Assembly (NCBI GenBank): GCA_013365365.1
Contig: JABVXU010000196.1
Span: forward strand, 1-64,000
Direction of reading: 5' to 3'
Origin: Cruorifilaria tuberocauda
Lineage: Eukaryota > Nematoda > Chromadorea > Rhabditida > Onchocercidae
Length of the DNA: 64,000 bases
Part shown: positions 50,501 to 61,475 of the stretch, in pieces
Layout: every line of letters begins with the position of its first letter
Numbering within the stretch: the first letter of the stretch is position 1
The notes under the pieces: generated by a model
Database searches by the model: none
Told to the model about the DNA's origin: nothing
Seen by the model: only the letters and a program-made list of their open reading frames with translations
Made by a program: the position numbers and the translations under genes

Positions 50501-53500
50501 AAGGATTGCAAGTGGATATGAATGGCTTCTATCAATGTTTGGCGAAGTTTCAGGTTGTTTTTCTGCGTCAACGTTACATTCTCTTTGGGCTATAATTTTT
50601 TTCTTTCTATTTTCTAATAGAATCTATTATTTAGTTTTACAGAGTTAGACCACAGGTACGATATTAATGTATATAAGCAACTTTAACTTTTTATTATGTT
50701 CAATTGCTAACTAAGCTTCCAGATTTGACACTCTTTTACAAAATAGTATAGCTCTGACAGAATACGAAATTATTGAATTAGCAATCAATATATGCTTTGG
50801 TGAAGGAAGAATTTCAGAAAACGCAAAATGCTGAGCAGGAACCTTGGAAAAAAGTCGATTTAGAAAATATGATATTGAGGAGTGTCGGACCAACTAATGA
50901 TTCAGGAAAATATGACTGTAAACGGATTGCATTAGGGAAATATGGTATACAGTTTTTATTTTTTGATCAGGATGAAAATCGGCATGCACTTCAAAAACAT
51001 TATAATGTCGGAACATTATAATGCTCGTAATAGTATCAAAACTGATTTAAAATTTTGCTTAAGTCTGTTGGAGGAAATCGAATTTATATCAAATTAAAAT
51101 TTAAAAGACACGTTTGCCTACAGTTTCAATCATTTTATTTAACTCTCCTGCTAAGTTGTCTTAAGAAAAGCATTTACTTTTGATTTTCAAGAAAAGTTTT
51201 AGAATTTCCGAGCAAAACAGGAACTGTTATGGCAATTTTTGATGTCAGCGGTAAAAATATAGCGGCGCTCAAGTCAGGGGAGGAAGGATCCGTGATCATG
51301 GATTCGACAATTTTTTTCGCTGAGCAAGGAGGGCAGCTATATGACATAGGGACTCTCCGAGATAGCTTAAATGTAATTTTCATGTCTTATAATTGTAGAA
51401 TTTTTAACGAACAAATTTGAGTAAAAAATAATATAGAATAATTGCAATCATTTTTGTCCTCATGGTTTTGCCCTAATGTTTTTGATAATCCGTATTCTTT
51501 TAGAATGTTATATTTATTGTAAATAGTACGAAAAAGCGAAATGGCTATATTATTCATACAGGAAAAGTAGCAGATGGTCAAAGTTTGGAAAAGGGCCTGA
51601 ATCTGGTGCAAACGATAGATCCTGTAAGTTTGTGGTGATGTCAAGTTTTCCGTTACTTCTAGTCTCCGCAGTCGTATCATGAAAAATATAGCAATTCTTT
51701 GTCTCTTTTCTCAGCATAATTTCTATCATCAGGATGGTGGAGACGGCATGGTTGTCCTGTTTGTTCAATGTTGTTTACGAAATTAAAGTTTTCAAAATTT
51801 CATGTTTAAACAAAAGACTCTTTGGTTGCTTTGTGAAAAATGTTTTGTTAAATGTCATCTTCACTTTTCAGAAACAACGGTTTTCGCTAATGTGTGGCCA
51901 TACTGCTACTCATATTCTTCATTTTGCTCTTGAAAAAGTATTTGGTGCATCAGTTCGTCAAATGGGTTCGTTTATTGGTCCTGACAAGCTGCATTTTGAT
52001 TTTTTTGTTTCTGACGAAAAGTTCACGCTTGAAAAAGTTTGTTTTTTTCCTGCTAATTAATCAACAGTTTCATTGTTGATCCAATGCATTTATTTCTTTT
52101 TCTATCTGCACGATCAAATTTTGTATTTCTGTTTTTCTTTATTCCTTTCACTTTGTTTAACGAGTTGAGAATTCAAGGTCATGATTCAAAGTTTTCAATT
52201 TATCTAGTTTTTTCTTTTTCTATCATGTGTTGGTCATAATTTTCTAGAAAAATGTGCAATAATTTCCCATTTTTGGTATACCGAAGGCTCCAAATTAAGC
52301 ATCATCTAATAGAAGTACAAATAAAAATTTAGCATCAACAAAGCTTTTGTTTAAATTGAAATCTAATTCTACAGTGCGATCACTGTTATGTAGAATAAGT
52401 GCTCTTTTGTTGGTGCTCATCGATGTTGTACGAAATTCTGAGGAAATGAAATGAATGGAGTGAATTACAGATCGAAAAAGTAATGGCAACAGTGAATAAG
52501 ATTATTGAAAGTAATTTAAATGTTACGGTGAAATACATTTTGCAAAAAGAATTAGGTATTATCCATAAGAACCTCTCTGCATTTGACATTTCGCAGGTAA
52601 ATTTTCGTTTTCATTTCTGCAAATTAGTTTGGTATTTGGAATTTAAAATAGTGAAAGTTGGATCAGCAGTCAACTTTCAAAAAACAGTATTTTTAATATC
52701 CTTGATATTGTTTTTCTATAACATTGGTTTATTACTAATATATTCAGGAATCAGCCTTCGATGGCTCATATCGAGTTGTTATAGTCGAAAGCTCACGGTT
52801 ATTAGGTCAGGATATCATCGAGCCATGCTGTGGGACGTATGTCTTATTACGTATTATTTAAACGCTTCAGTTATTTTCTTCCACATTATTTTCTGTATAT
52901 CTCTATAGATAATTTTGCTTAGTTAGCAGTACAGATTTTGCTGCTTATCCTTTGATTTTTTAATTTTAATTTTCAAATTTGTTCTCAATCCTTGTTGATA
53001 ACAATTTTGTATTCTTTCTTTAATTCTGTTTCTCAAATAAGTTACTTCATCATCGGAAATGTCAAACTTTCAGACATGTTTCTAACACGGGTGATATTGG
53101 TCAATTTGTCATAATCGGCCAAAAGTCACGAGGTGCCAGGGTCCATCGAATCTACGCAGTGACAAGCAATGCTGCGCTGGAAAGCATCGATAACGCGACG
53201 AAGCTCAAAGATAAACTGTTTAATGCGTTGAACGACCATAACGAAACTTTCACCGACACACATAGCCTTGTAGAAGTTGGTAATTTATGAAATTTGAGCG
53301 CTTTCGAATTGCGGTTTCTAAATTTTTATTTTCTCTTTTTATTAACTGCGAAGGAAAATTGTATTTTAGCAGATTTTAGAGCTGTTCGAATTCACCGAAT
53401 ACTGAAGCCTCCTATTTTATATTTCATACCTTTGATTTGTTGACTAATGTCATAAATTTAAATTTAGAGAGATGTTTTTTCAGCAATTTCAAAAGAATCT

Positions 53501-53600
53501 TCCATTACCATGCAAATCTTCAATGTATGAAATGCTCAAAACTATAAAGAAGAGGAATAGGTATTTAAGGCAAAAACTTCGTTCATCCACTGCGATTTAA
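47579..53600 (+). CDS. Alanyl-tRNA synthetase, mitochondrial type, short C-terminus
   Basis: Seventeen exons: 47579-47740, 48106-48294, 48615-48760, 48858-49049, 49144-49333, 49450-49580, 49800-49908, 49980-50124, 50429-50553, 50782-50944, 51197-51372, 51504-51623, 51872-52036, 52471-52596, 52748-52836, 53074-53275, 53484-53600; 848 residues (834 if 49158-49199 is an intron). It charges tRNA-Ala with alanine. Class II core: [56 protein letters not shown], and motif 3 CGMGFERLV. Editing domain: AEQGGQLYD, zinc ligands HTATH (626-630) and CCGTH (740-744). CCGTH matches, from memory, the vertebrate mitochondrial enzyme rather than the cytosolic CGGTH. The first 20 residues ([17 protein letters not shown]) suit a short import signal. 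After the editing domain only about 85 residues follow, ending [17 protein letters not shown], so the C-Ala domain is missing. PolyA signal at 53898. Confidence 0.92.
49158..49199 (+). other. Possible 42-nt micro-intron or 14-codon insertion in AlaRS
   Basis: The segment begins GTATTATG and ends ATGTCAG and is in frame without a stop. Removing it turns a loop that is 14 residues too long into one (KEQTGRISSLP) that lines up with other AlaRS sequences just before CGMGFERLV. Confidence 0.5.
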
Positions 53601-54321
53601 CATATCACAAAATTGGTGCTTTCGTTTTCAGTCGATAAAGTAGGATTTGTTATATTATTTGCTTTGAAAAGTATCTTCAGTGGTTCTTTTAAGTTGACAT
53701 TGTATGGTTATTGTTTGAACATCTTTCTGTGTAAAGAATATGAATTTGCTTTATTATGATGAAAATTTAGAAAAACGAAAGTAAAAATGTCACTGCTAAA
53801 ATGGAAATCTTTTATTTTCATGTTTTTCAGCAACTATTTTGGTGCTCATCCTTCATATTATATTAATCTGATTTTTTAACAGCAAATTTTGGATTAAAAT
53901 AAAAGATACAATTCTTTCTATGCACAACTATCTTTGACCCCTTATGATTTTGCCTGCATAACAGTTTTCAAATAAAAGTCAATTATTTCTAAATAAGTTT
54001 GGAATTACAAATTAAAAATTATATTAGTAAAATTACAATTTTAGTAAAATTGCAAATTATGATGATTGTTTAGAGCGTAATAAATCATTTTGAATTTTTG
54101 ATTTTATCATTTTGAAATAATTATCCCCGTGCTATTCTATTTTTCTCCTTGACTCCTTGATAAATTTTTAAATTAACTTAAGAAAGATTACATTTTGAAT
54201 TGTTGCATCTTTTCTTCGTTTCACCAGTAATTTTCATGAACTTCCAACCTTTAAGTTAATTTCCAGCTTCTGGTATTCGACGTAATTTTTTATTTTTTTT
54301 TTTGCTTCGATTACCATCCGA
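53601..54321. other. Spacer after AlaRS
   Basis: Holds the AlaRS 3' UTR with AATAAA at 53898-53903. AT-rich; nothing else was recognised. Confidence 0.55.
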
Positions 54322-57300
54322 ATGGATTTTCGTTGTTTTATCCGACATTTATTTTGCTCTGGTATGCTTCTAGGTTAAGCGAAAGCTTTGTAATTTTTTT
54401 TAATTTCTTTTTTGGACTTGCTGTACCAGATGTTCGTAGTGGAGGTGATATTCCCAATTTTCAGCTATACCGGCAAATATCGGAAGAGCGGATAATTGGT
54501 AAAGAGATATTTATATATTTTTATGTTCCATCCGGTTCTTTAAACATACAATATGCCGGACATCCAATCATTAATTATATCAAAAAATGCTATTAATGTT
54601 TTACTTAAGAGAAATCATCCACCAGTCAGTTTGTCTTATTCAACATTATTCCCACACTCTTAATCCCTTTTAAAAACCTTGTTTTGCGGCATCTTTGTTT
54701 ATTTTTTGTCTAATAACGAACGCGAAACTTTCTTTTTCGAACAAATATATACAATGCATGAATAAGATGCCTGATAATTTTACATTTTGTCCACTTTTAA
54801 TCTCAAGAATTTAACCAGAGATTGCTACATAATTGTAGAGAAATTCTTATCAGCATGTTTTTTTTTGATGGCAACTGAAATATATCAGTCGATATTTGTC
54901 AAATATGATTTAAGGAGTTATTAGATTTGTTTTTATCACTGTTTTATTACATTTTATTTCTCCTTATATAAATTTACTGGAAAATCGTCTTTGTTTCGTT
55001 ATTTTCGGAATAATTTAAGCTGAAATGAAATAATGCATCAGTGTGCACATACGCATCTACAATGGATTTATTTAGTTATTCATTAATTAAGCTTTCTTTT
55101 CATTAATATATCCGTATGTATGTATATGTGTGTTTGTATGTATATATGTAGTGTATGTGTTCATTCCACACTATATCCTAAACTTTATCAGCTAATAATT
55201 CATGTGTAAATAGATTTATTATTAATCGATTAAAATTTTCGCTAATTTGCTTCATTACTTTCATATGTTATTGATTATCCGTTACTTTTTGAAACTACCT
55301 GAAAAATATTCTCTTGTTTACATATACCTTGTCCTAGTATTTTTTACTCTTTAGGTATTTTCTGATGAGCAGGATCGTCTCTATCCTTCCAGGTATTTTC
55401 CGATAACTGATGTCATATTGTTCAGTTGCGGGAAATGGCCCCCTGCAGTACCAAGACTTCTATGATCAAGTCACCCGTATCCCGTGCTTAATTCATGAAT
55501 GGAATGAAAAGAAAAAAGCGGCATTATAAATTTATCAGTGCCCACCTTTGGGGCGCCATCTATAATGCAAATATATGTATTTATGTGTATATGCGCATGT
55601 GTATGTATGTGTATATGATGTATGTGGGTATGTGGTGTATGTAGGTATGTGATGTATGTGGGTATGTGACGTATGTGGTATGTGTATGTGTGGAATGAAA
55701 AGAAATAAAGGCCTTAAGAAAGAAAAACTTCTTTCTACTGATGCTTTTGCATACCTCCTCTGTATCATTTATCATCACTTTCACCATTTCATCCATTAAA
55801 AAATTACCGTTTTGCTAACCGTTAATACTTACATATAAAATTACAGTATATACATTCATAAACATTCAAGTATTATTTCTCAATATGGCTTCTTTTACAG
55901 CTAAACATTTCTACTATATGACATTTACCGTATAATTCTTTTCCATACAGTAACAACACTTTAAGGAAGATCGGCAAGAAATATCATATTAACGTTTAAA
56001 AAATGAAAAAATAGAAATAAAGTATCGCAAAAGTATTTATTGACAAGGGAATATTTAAAGTTGAATACTATTTCAATATAATTATTAAAGTTTATTATTA
56101 TTCCATGAATGTTGAATTTCAACACTTTTCCGTTGTTATTAATAATAATTATTATTGCTGCTATTATTATTAGTTATTATCATTAATCTTTATTATCATT
56201 GTATTATTTATCATTACCATATTATTAGGATTCATTACTTGTGTCATGTCACATTGATCATTATATTAGTGATTACTATTGCTGATCACGATTACCATTA
56301 TTGTTATTGTGACGGTCATTATTATGTTGCACTATTATTGCTATCGTTATTATTAGTATCATGATTAATTAATTTTTAATTTTAGAATATCTCTTTAGCT
56401 TATGCACGTATTCAAATTGATTAGTTTGTATTCTGCAAAGATAATTTTCCGCTAAATAACAATTTCCTTCATAAAAGTACGTAACACTCATAAATTGATT
56501 GTTCATTTTTAACTTATCAACTCCGATTTGATTTTTTTTATCATCTATCATGACTAAGGTAAATAGCTCATATTTACTCTGCTTCTGATCGTAAAAAAAG
56601 ACTTATGTCAAACATGAAAACTTCATTCATGTCAGCAGCAATTTAAATTTTTAAATTCAATGAAATAAAATTCTAATTTAAAATTTAATTTTAAAAGTTC
56701 AATTATGCAAACTCCCCAATTATCCGATAAAAACAAATAACAAAAAAAAATCATAGAAAATGCAGTGGAATGTTTTTGACCATTTTATCTTTTTTGATAA
56801 TGCTCAAATTAATTTAAAATCTACCATATCATCATTGCAGATAAACTAATGATGAGTGGACGCGAACAGTTATATTTTATTAAGTGAACGATTTGTTTCA
56901 TTTTCTTAAATAAAGGAATAATTTATCAAAAGTTGATCTGCAACAATGTTTATGTTTAAACAAATGTATAACAATAATAGATAATTAAATACCGTTTATT
57001 TTACTTTTATTTTCATAAAATTTATTTTTTAGCGTTAATTGCGTTAAAAGTCCGCGGAATAAAATAAAGAAGCTATTAAGGGATGAAGTAAATAAGCAAA
57101 AAACTAATTGTTAGGAATAATCAATTTGGAAAATGAAACATATTGATTAATGTGCACAAATCATTGATATGATAATTATGCGCTACTTTTCAAAGCAAAT
57201 TAAAATTAAATATTTGTAACGAGTAATATTAACTGACAACTGGTATGCGCATGACACTTTTTATTTATTAAGTTTCTTCCTCGAATTTTTTTCAACTTAT

Positions 57301-57936
57301 AATTGTTTCGTTCGTAAGCTACAAATCTCCACCGTATTTTTTACTAATCTAGTATCAAGCAATAAACTCTAGCTACTGCTACTGCTCTTATCTTTATTAT
57401 TTTTATTGTTAGTATTGTTTATTGCTTGCTGTTTATGGTTGCTCCTGTTTAATCTAATTTTTTTATCAATTCTTGTTAATAATTTTGTAATAATTAATTA
57501 ATGCTTCAATCCATAGATTTCTTACGATGGAAACGTATCTGACATGTCATTGTTGTTTTTGTTGTTGTTGTTATCAGTACCATCATTTATATAATTCAGT
57601 TTTGTCAACTGTTTCTACCGAATTCTTATCTGATTCTATAAATTCTTCAAAATTTAAGCTTTCCAAACAATTACCTTATTTCTAGTCATCCATTTGATAA
57701 ATCTCGTTTACATTGCATATATGTTATATACATGATATTTATATACATTCATTTATTTTTTAGGAAAAATTATTCATGTCTATATTCAGTTAGTGTCAGA
57801 TATAACGGAGTATTCGTTTGTCATAGCAATCACAAAAAAATCAAGCAGCGGCGCTGCTGTACCCTTAGACAAACAATTGTTAGGCGCCATTGTCCATAAA
57901 ATCACAACTGATAGCTTCTTCCTTTATTCCGCTTAA
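54322..57936 (+). CDS. Putative 97-residue orphan protein with a 3.3 kb intron
   Basis: Proposed exons: 54322-54373, 54430-54498, 57764-57936, both introns in phase 1; 97 residues. Exon 2 (DVRSGGDIPNFQLYRQISEE) and exon 3 (HVYIQLVSDITEYSFVIAIT, then AVPLDKQLLGAIVHKITTDS) look clearly coding and have good acceptors (TACCAG, TTTTTTAG). Exon 1 (MDFRCFIRHLFCSGMLL) is short and less certain. Intron 1 is only 56 nt. No membrane span or domain was recognised; the predicted fold is mixed alpha/beta. The large intron holds the GTATGT repeat and a GC-richer island at 55355-55500 that could be an alternative exon. Confidence 0.5.
55360..55500 (+). other. GC-richer island with splice-like borders inside a large intron
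   Basis: Contains possible acceptors at 55354, 55369 and 55424, a GTATTT donor after 55392, and an open end reading LREMAPCSTKTSMIKSPVSR followed by a stop at about 55488. It could be an alternative last exon of the surrounding orphan gene (entering by 55370-55392 in phase 1) or a non-coding RNA. Unproven. Confidence 0.2.
55568..55693 (+). repeat. GTATGT-type tandem repeat
   Basis: Degenerate repeats of GTATGTGG/GATGTATGTGGGTATGTG. The same theme appears at 55112-55160. It creates spurious His/Thr/Tyr-rich frames on the minus strand. Confidence 0.9.
56140..56365 (+). repeat. Imperfect ATT/ATC trinucleotide tract
   Basis: Low-complexity ATTATT, ATCATT and GTTATT units. Similar tracts occur near 770-885 and 63265-63350. 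Confidence 0.8.
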
Positions 57937-57939
57937 GTC

Positions 57940-58131
57940 TTACCGGTTCCCTCTCTCCCCCATTTCTTTCTTTTTCTTTCTCTTTTCCGGTAATTTATGG
58001 TCATTCAGTAAGAGATCGATTTCCCTGTCTTGCTGATGATGATCATTGCGCAAAACGGTCAAAAATTCCACCTGTGGGAGAAGTTCGCGGCTTACAATAA
58101 TAGTCAGTAAGTACATACTCCTACTGGTCAA
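57940..58131 (-). CDS. Possible small ORF, 63 residues
   Basis: An open frame starting MTSRSMYLLTIIVSRELLPQ and ending in a Lys-rich stretch, tail to tail with the 97-residue orphan (4-nt gap). A CCCACAG acceptor lies inside it, so part may be an exon. The opposite strand is also open over the same bases (ending PPVGEVRGLQ at 58098). Which strand, if either, is coding cannot be told. Confidence 0.15.
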   Translation of the reverse strand: MTSRSMYLLTIIVSRELLPQVEFLTVLRNDHHQQDREIDLLLNDHKLPEKRKKKKEMGERGNR

Positions 58132-61100
58132 TAGTTAGGTAGGACAAAATTGCGTAACCTTCAGCTGCTTCATATGTTGACCTAATTCTCTTCGCTTTAT
58201 TATTATTGTTTGCGCGAAATATGCCGGAGTACCATTGTCACCTGAATAATTCTTATTCGTGAAGTATCACAGCATTATCAAGATAGTTATATATACGAAT
58301 ATTTTTGAAATTACGAAAATCGTCTTCATTATAAATTGCTAAACTGATGTTGGCTAATTAATTACTACATCTTTCCATCACCAAATGCTCAATTTTGAAA
58401 CTACAGTAATCTAGATATTTCGTCGATAGTTAATTACGTTAATAAATATTCCCTCTTGCCATTAAAATATTTAATTTTTAACTGATAAATTTAGCCTGTT
58501 TTTCGTTTCAGTCACAAACGATTTGGTTAAATTTTAGGAATTATGAAGTAAAATCACTTAAAACTTATCTGAACTGTCTCAAAAATCCAATTAGCAATCA
58601 TCAAATTATCAAATAACTATTGATATATACGCAGTTGTGATCAGTGAAAAGAGATCAATACTATCAGAAAGATAACATTATACAATACACCTTTTGTATG
58701 TTAAGCAAATCGATTTTTCTTAAAATTTTAATTCAAAAACTTTGCTCGTTAAAATTCGAATTATCTATCACTGACTGCATTGTGAAATTGCTGAATTATT
58801 TCTTTTACATCTCTAATGATTAATTATGTTAATAAATTATGCTAAAGGAAAATTTTTTCCATTATTAAATTATTACTTCCAGTGCAATTCTTTTCGGTTG
58901 CGAAACTTGCAAGTTTTTACTAATAAAGAAAATATTTCAGAATTTCTGGAATTTTCTACAGTTTCCCATAGAAACAGAATGGATATTTTTCCCCATTCCT
59001 CGAACTTATTTCTGATTAGCATTCCGAAGTGTAGAGCAATCAATAATAAACGGTTGCATTATATGGTTTTGTTTTTTAATAATATTAAAAAGCATTTGCA
59101 GAATAATTAAATAAATCTACAAACTAATTGCTTAATTAAACAATTATAATACTTATCTATTAAATAATCTCTAGATAATGAGTATTTTAAAAATAATCAT
59201 GACATGAATTTATCATATTGATTGAATCATTTCCAATATCTTTCTTTTATTAGCAACCAATTTCGAGAATAAAGAAATAAAAAATATAGTAGAAAGAGAA
59301 AAAAGGCAATGAAAAGTCAAAATTTTAAACTGGAAAATATTGTATAAATATATTATTTGCTTCTTTCTATCAAAACATAAAAACGATCAGCAGATCAGTG
59401 TTTCAAAAGCTTTATTAAAGAGCGGAAATTTTAAATTTCTAGCAGGGCTCTTTTTTTCATTTCTTTATTCGATTCGAAATTATCATATCATATCATGCTA
59501 CTTTCATTATCCATTTCTAACGAAGAAAGCCATATTTTCTTCGCATTTTTTCTTTACATATTCTTTTTTCACGTTTCTTCATTAGAAAAAGAAGAGGAAA
59601 ACAAATAAACGAAGATTTCCCTCAGTGATATTTATTCGTAATCCTTAGAATAGAAATAGGGTGGCTCTAGAAGTGTTATCTCGGTCACGAGCCCTTTAAA
59701 TAAGTAATGACGATAAATCCTTAGAATACAGTGATACTACAGGAAGGTGTGGAAGGAATACGATCATCTCATACCTTTCCTTTTCCTTCTCCTTCCTTTC
59801 CTTTCCTTTTCCTTCCCTTTCCTTCACCTTTTAAAAAACATTACGTATATCAAATGCATCACACATACATTCCAGCATATTTTTAAGCTTTTTTTACTTA
59901 TTATTGTTATTGGTAGGACGAGAAAAAGGAAGAGAAAGAAAGGAATGAAAAAAGAATAAAAAAGGCAAAGACGAGAGAGTAAAAAGAAAGAGAATATGTA
60001 ATAAAAGTTAACGAAGAAAGAAAAAAACTAAAGCTTGGCTAATTTTTTTTTGTTTAATTTTTGTCATTACTCAAAAAAAGACATTTTTTATGCAATTCTG
60101 TTAAATTAATATATATGGATGAACAATTTATTTTCAATATTTCTAAAAATATTAATTACAAATTCTCAATGCTTCGCTTCACTCTACATTTGCAAAAAAA
60201 GATTACTTTACCTTTTCTCGTTCTGTTCTATTTTGAGAAGCTATTTGAGAAAAGCAAAAAGCTTAAACACTCGGTATTCATGTGCATTATTGTTCAAAGA
60301 GCTCTTTCAAAGTGGAAAAGGTTAACAAATCTTTTTAGCTATAATTTCTCTCTCGTCTGGCTTTTTTTGTCTCTTTTTGGCTTAAACTATGCATTTATTT
60401 CACTTCGATATTATTATTTTTAGCAGAACTCTTCGAAAACAAAGAGAGCTGGTAGTTTCATTTCTACAATAAAATAAGGGAATTTGAAGATTATTTCAAC
60501 GAATTTATTATTAATTGTTGCTGAATACAAAATCAATCATTAATTATCACTAAAGATATGTGATGAAAGAACAATAAGAATGTTAGAAAACAAAGAGATT
60601 TAAATTGCTAAACAGGTCAGCTACGTAATTAATTGTGCTAATCATTTCTATTTTTGGGGAAGCATTTTTGAACAATTTGATAAAAGACGTTTTTATTAAA
60701 AATGTTTAAATCAATATGAGTTTACATGAAAGAAATAAATCCATCGGTTTTCTCACCTTTTCTTTTAACTGTTATTGATATTATATCCGTACATATGAGC
60801 TCGTATCATATTTAATTTGCAGATATGCATGCAATTTCAAAATATTGTGTATGTATACTTTACAGCGCATTAAAAAGATTAATTACAAAAACGTCCACTA
60901 AAGACTAAAATGATAAGATAATGAATTGAATTCTCGTTTTTTTCTAAATATTAATGAAATCTACCATTCAGATTTAAATGATAATTGAAAGATAAAAGAA
61001 ATGAATGGCGCAAATAAGCTGAATAGAATTAACCGAACATTAAATAACATGGGGATTCAAGTTGGAGCAGATAAATGATAAGGTCAAATATATAATCAAG

Positions 61101-61292
61101 TAACGAATTATTTAATTCTTTATATCCGACTAAAAAATTTTTATATTATATTGCTTCTTTTAAAACCACTTAAAAGGATTTATTCAAAAAAACTAATAGA
61201 ATACTTGAAAATAAATTTTATTACAGACATAAATATTGTCATTGATATTGTACCGATAAAGTATTTCTATTAAATAAAATTGTGATGAAAAC
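58132..61292. other. AT-rich spacer
   Basis: No convincing gene. It holds a pyrimidine tract followed by a purine tract (59770-60000) and the upstream region of the putative secreted peptide, with a TTATTACAG acceptor at 61227. Confidence 0.5.
59773..59829 (+). repeat. CCTTTTC pyrimidine microsatellite
   Basis: Repeated CCTTTT/CCTTTC units on the plus strand. A purine-only-like tract (GAAAAAGGAAGAGAAAG and similar) follows at about 59920-60000. Confidence 0.85.
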
Positions 61293-61475
61293 ATGTGCAT
61301 TTTGATGAAATATATTTCCGAAAGATTCATGTTTTTGCTTTTTTACTTTACATTTTTTCACATAGTATGTGGTCGATTAAACAATCCAAGAGAATTATTG
61401 GACGAATTAATTTGTATATGCCGAGTTCCGGAACCAACATCTTGTCTGCCCAACAAGATGATATGCATAAGTTAA
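61293..61475 (+). CDS. Putative secreted small cysteine peptide
   Basis: A single-exon frame of 60 residues. An internal Met starts MKYISERFMFLLFYFTFFHI, which with the following VCG forms a strong signal peptide. The mature part would be about 35 residues, with cysteines in the pattern C-x-C-x8-C-x6-C (ICICRVPEPTSCLPNKMIC), a spacing that could form two disulfides. A TTATTACAG acceptor 66 nt upstream of the first ATG is compatible with trans-splicing, and AATAAA occurs at 61747. No family is recognised; it could be a secreted effector, a neuropeptide precursor or a chance frame. Hydrophobic frames are common in AT-rich DNA, so the cysteine-bearing half is the main evidence. Confidence 0.35.
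   Translation: MCILMKYISERFMFLLFYFTFFHIVCGRLNNPRELLDELICICRVPEPTSCLPNKMICIS

Noticed and set aside
52483..52908. 141-residue frame in AlaRS
   Set aside because: Starts in exon 14, runs through an intron, and covers exon 15 out of frame.
55535..55796. His/Thr/Tyr-rich minus-strand frames
   Set aside because: Produced by the GTATGT tandem repeat.
60061..60423. 120-residue plus-strand frame
   Set aside because: AT-rich Phe/Leu/Lys composition without domain, splice sites or periodic coding signal; expected by chance here.
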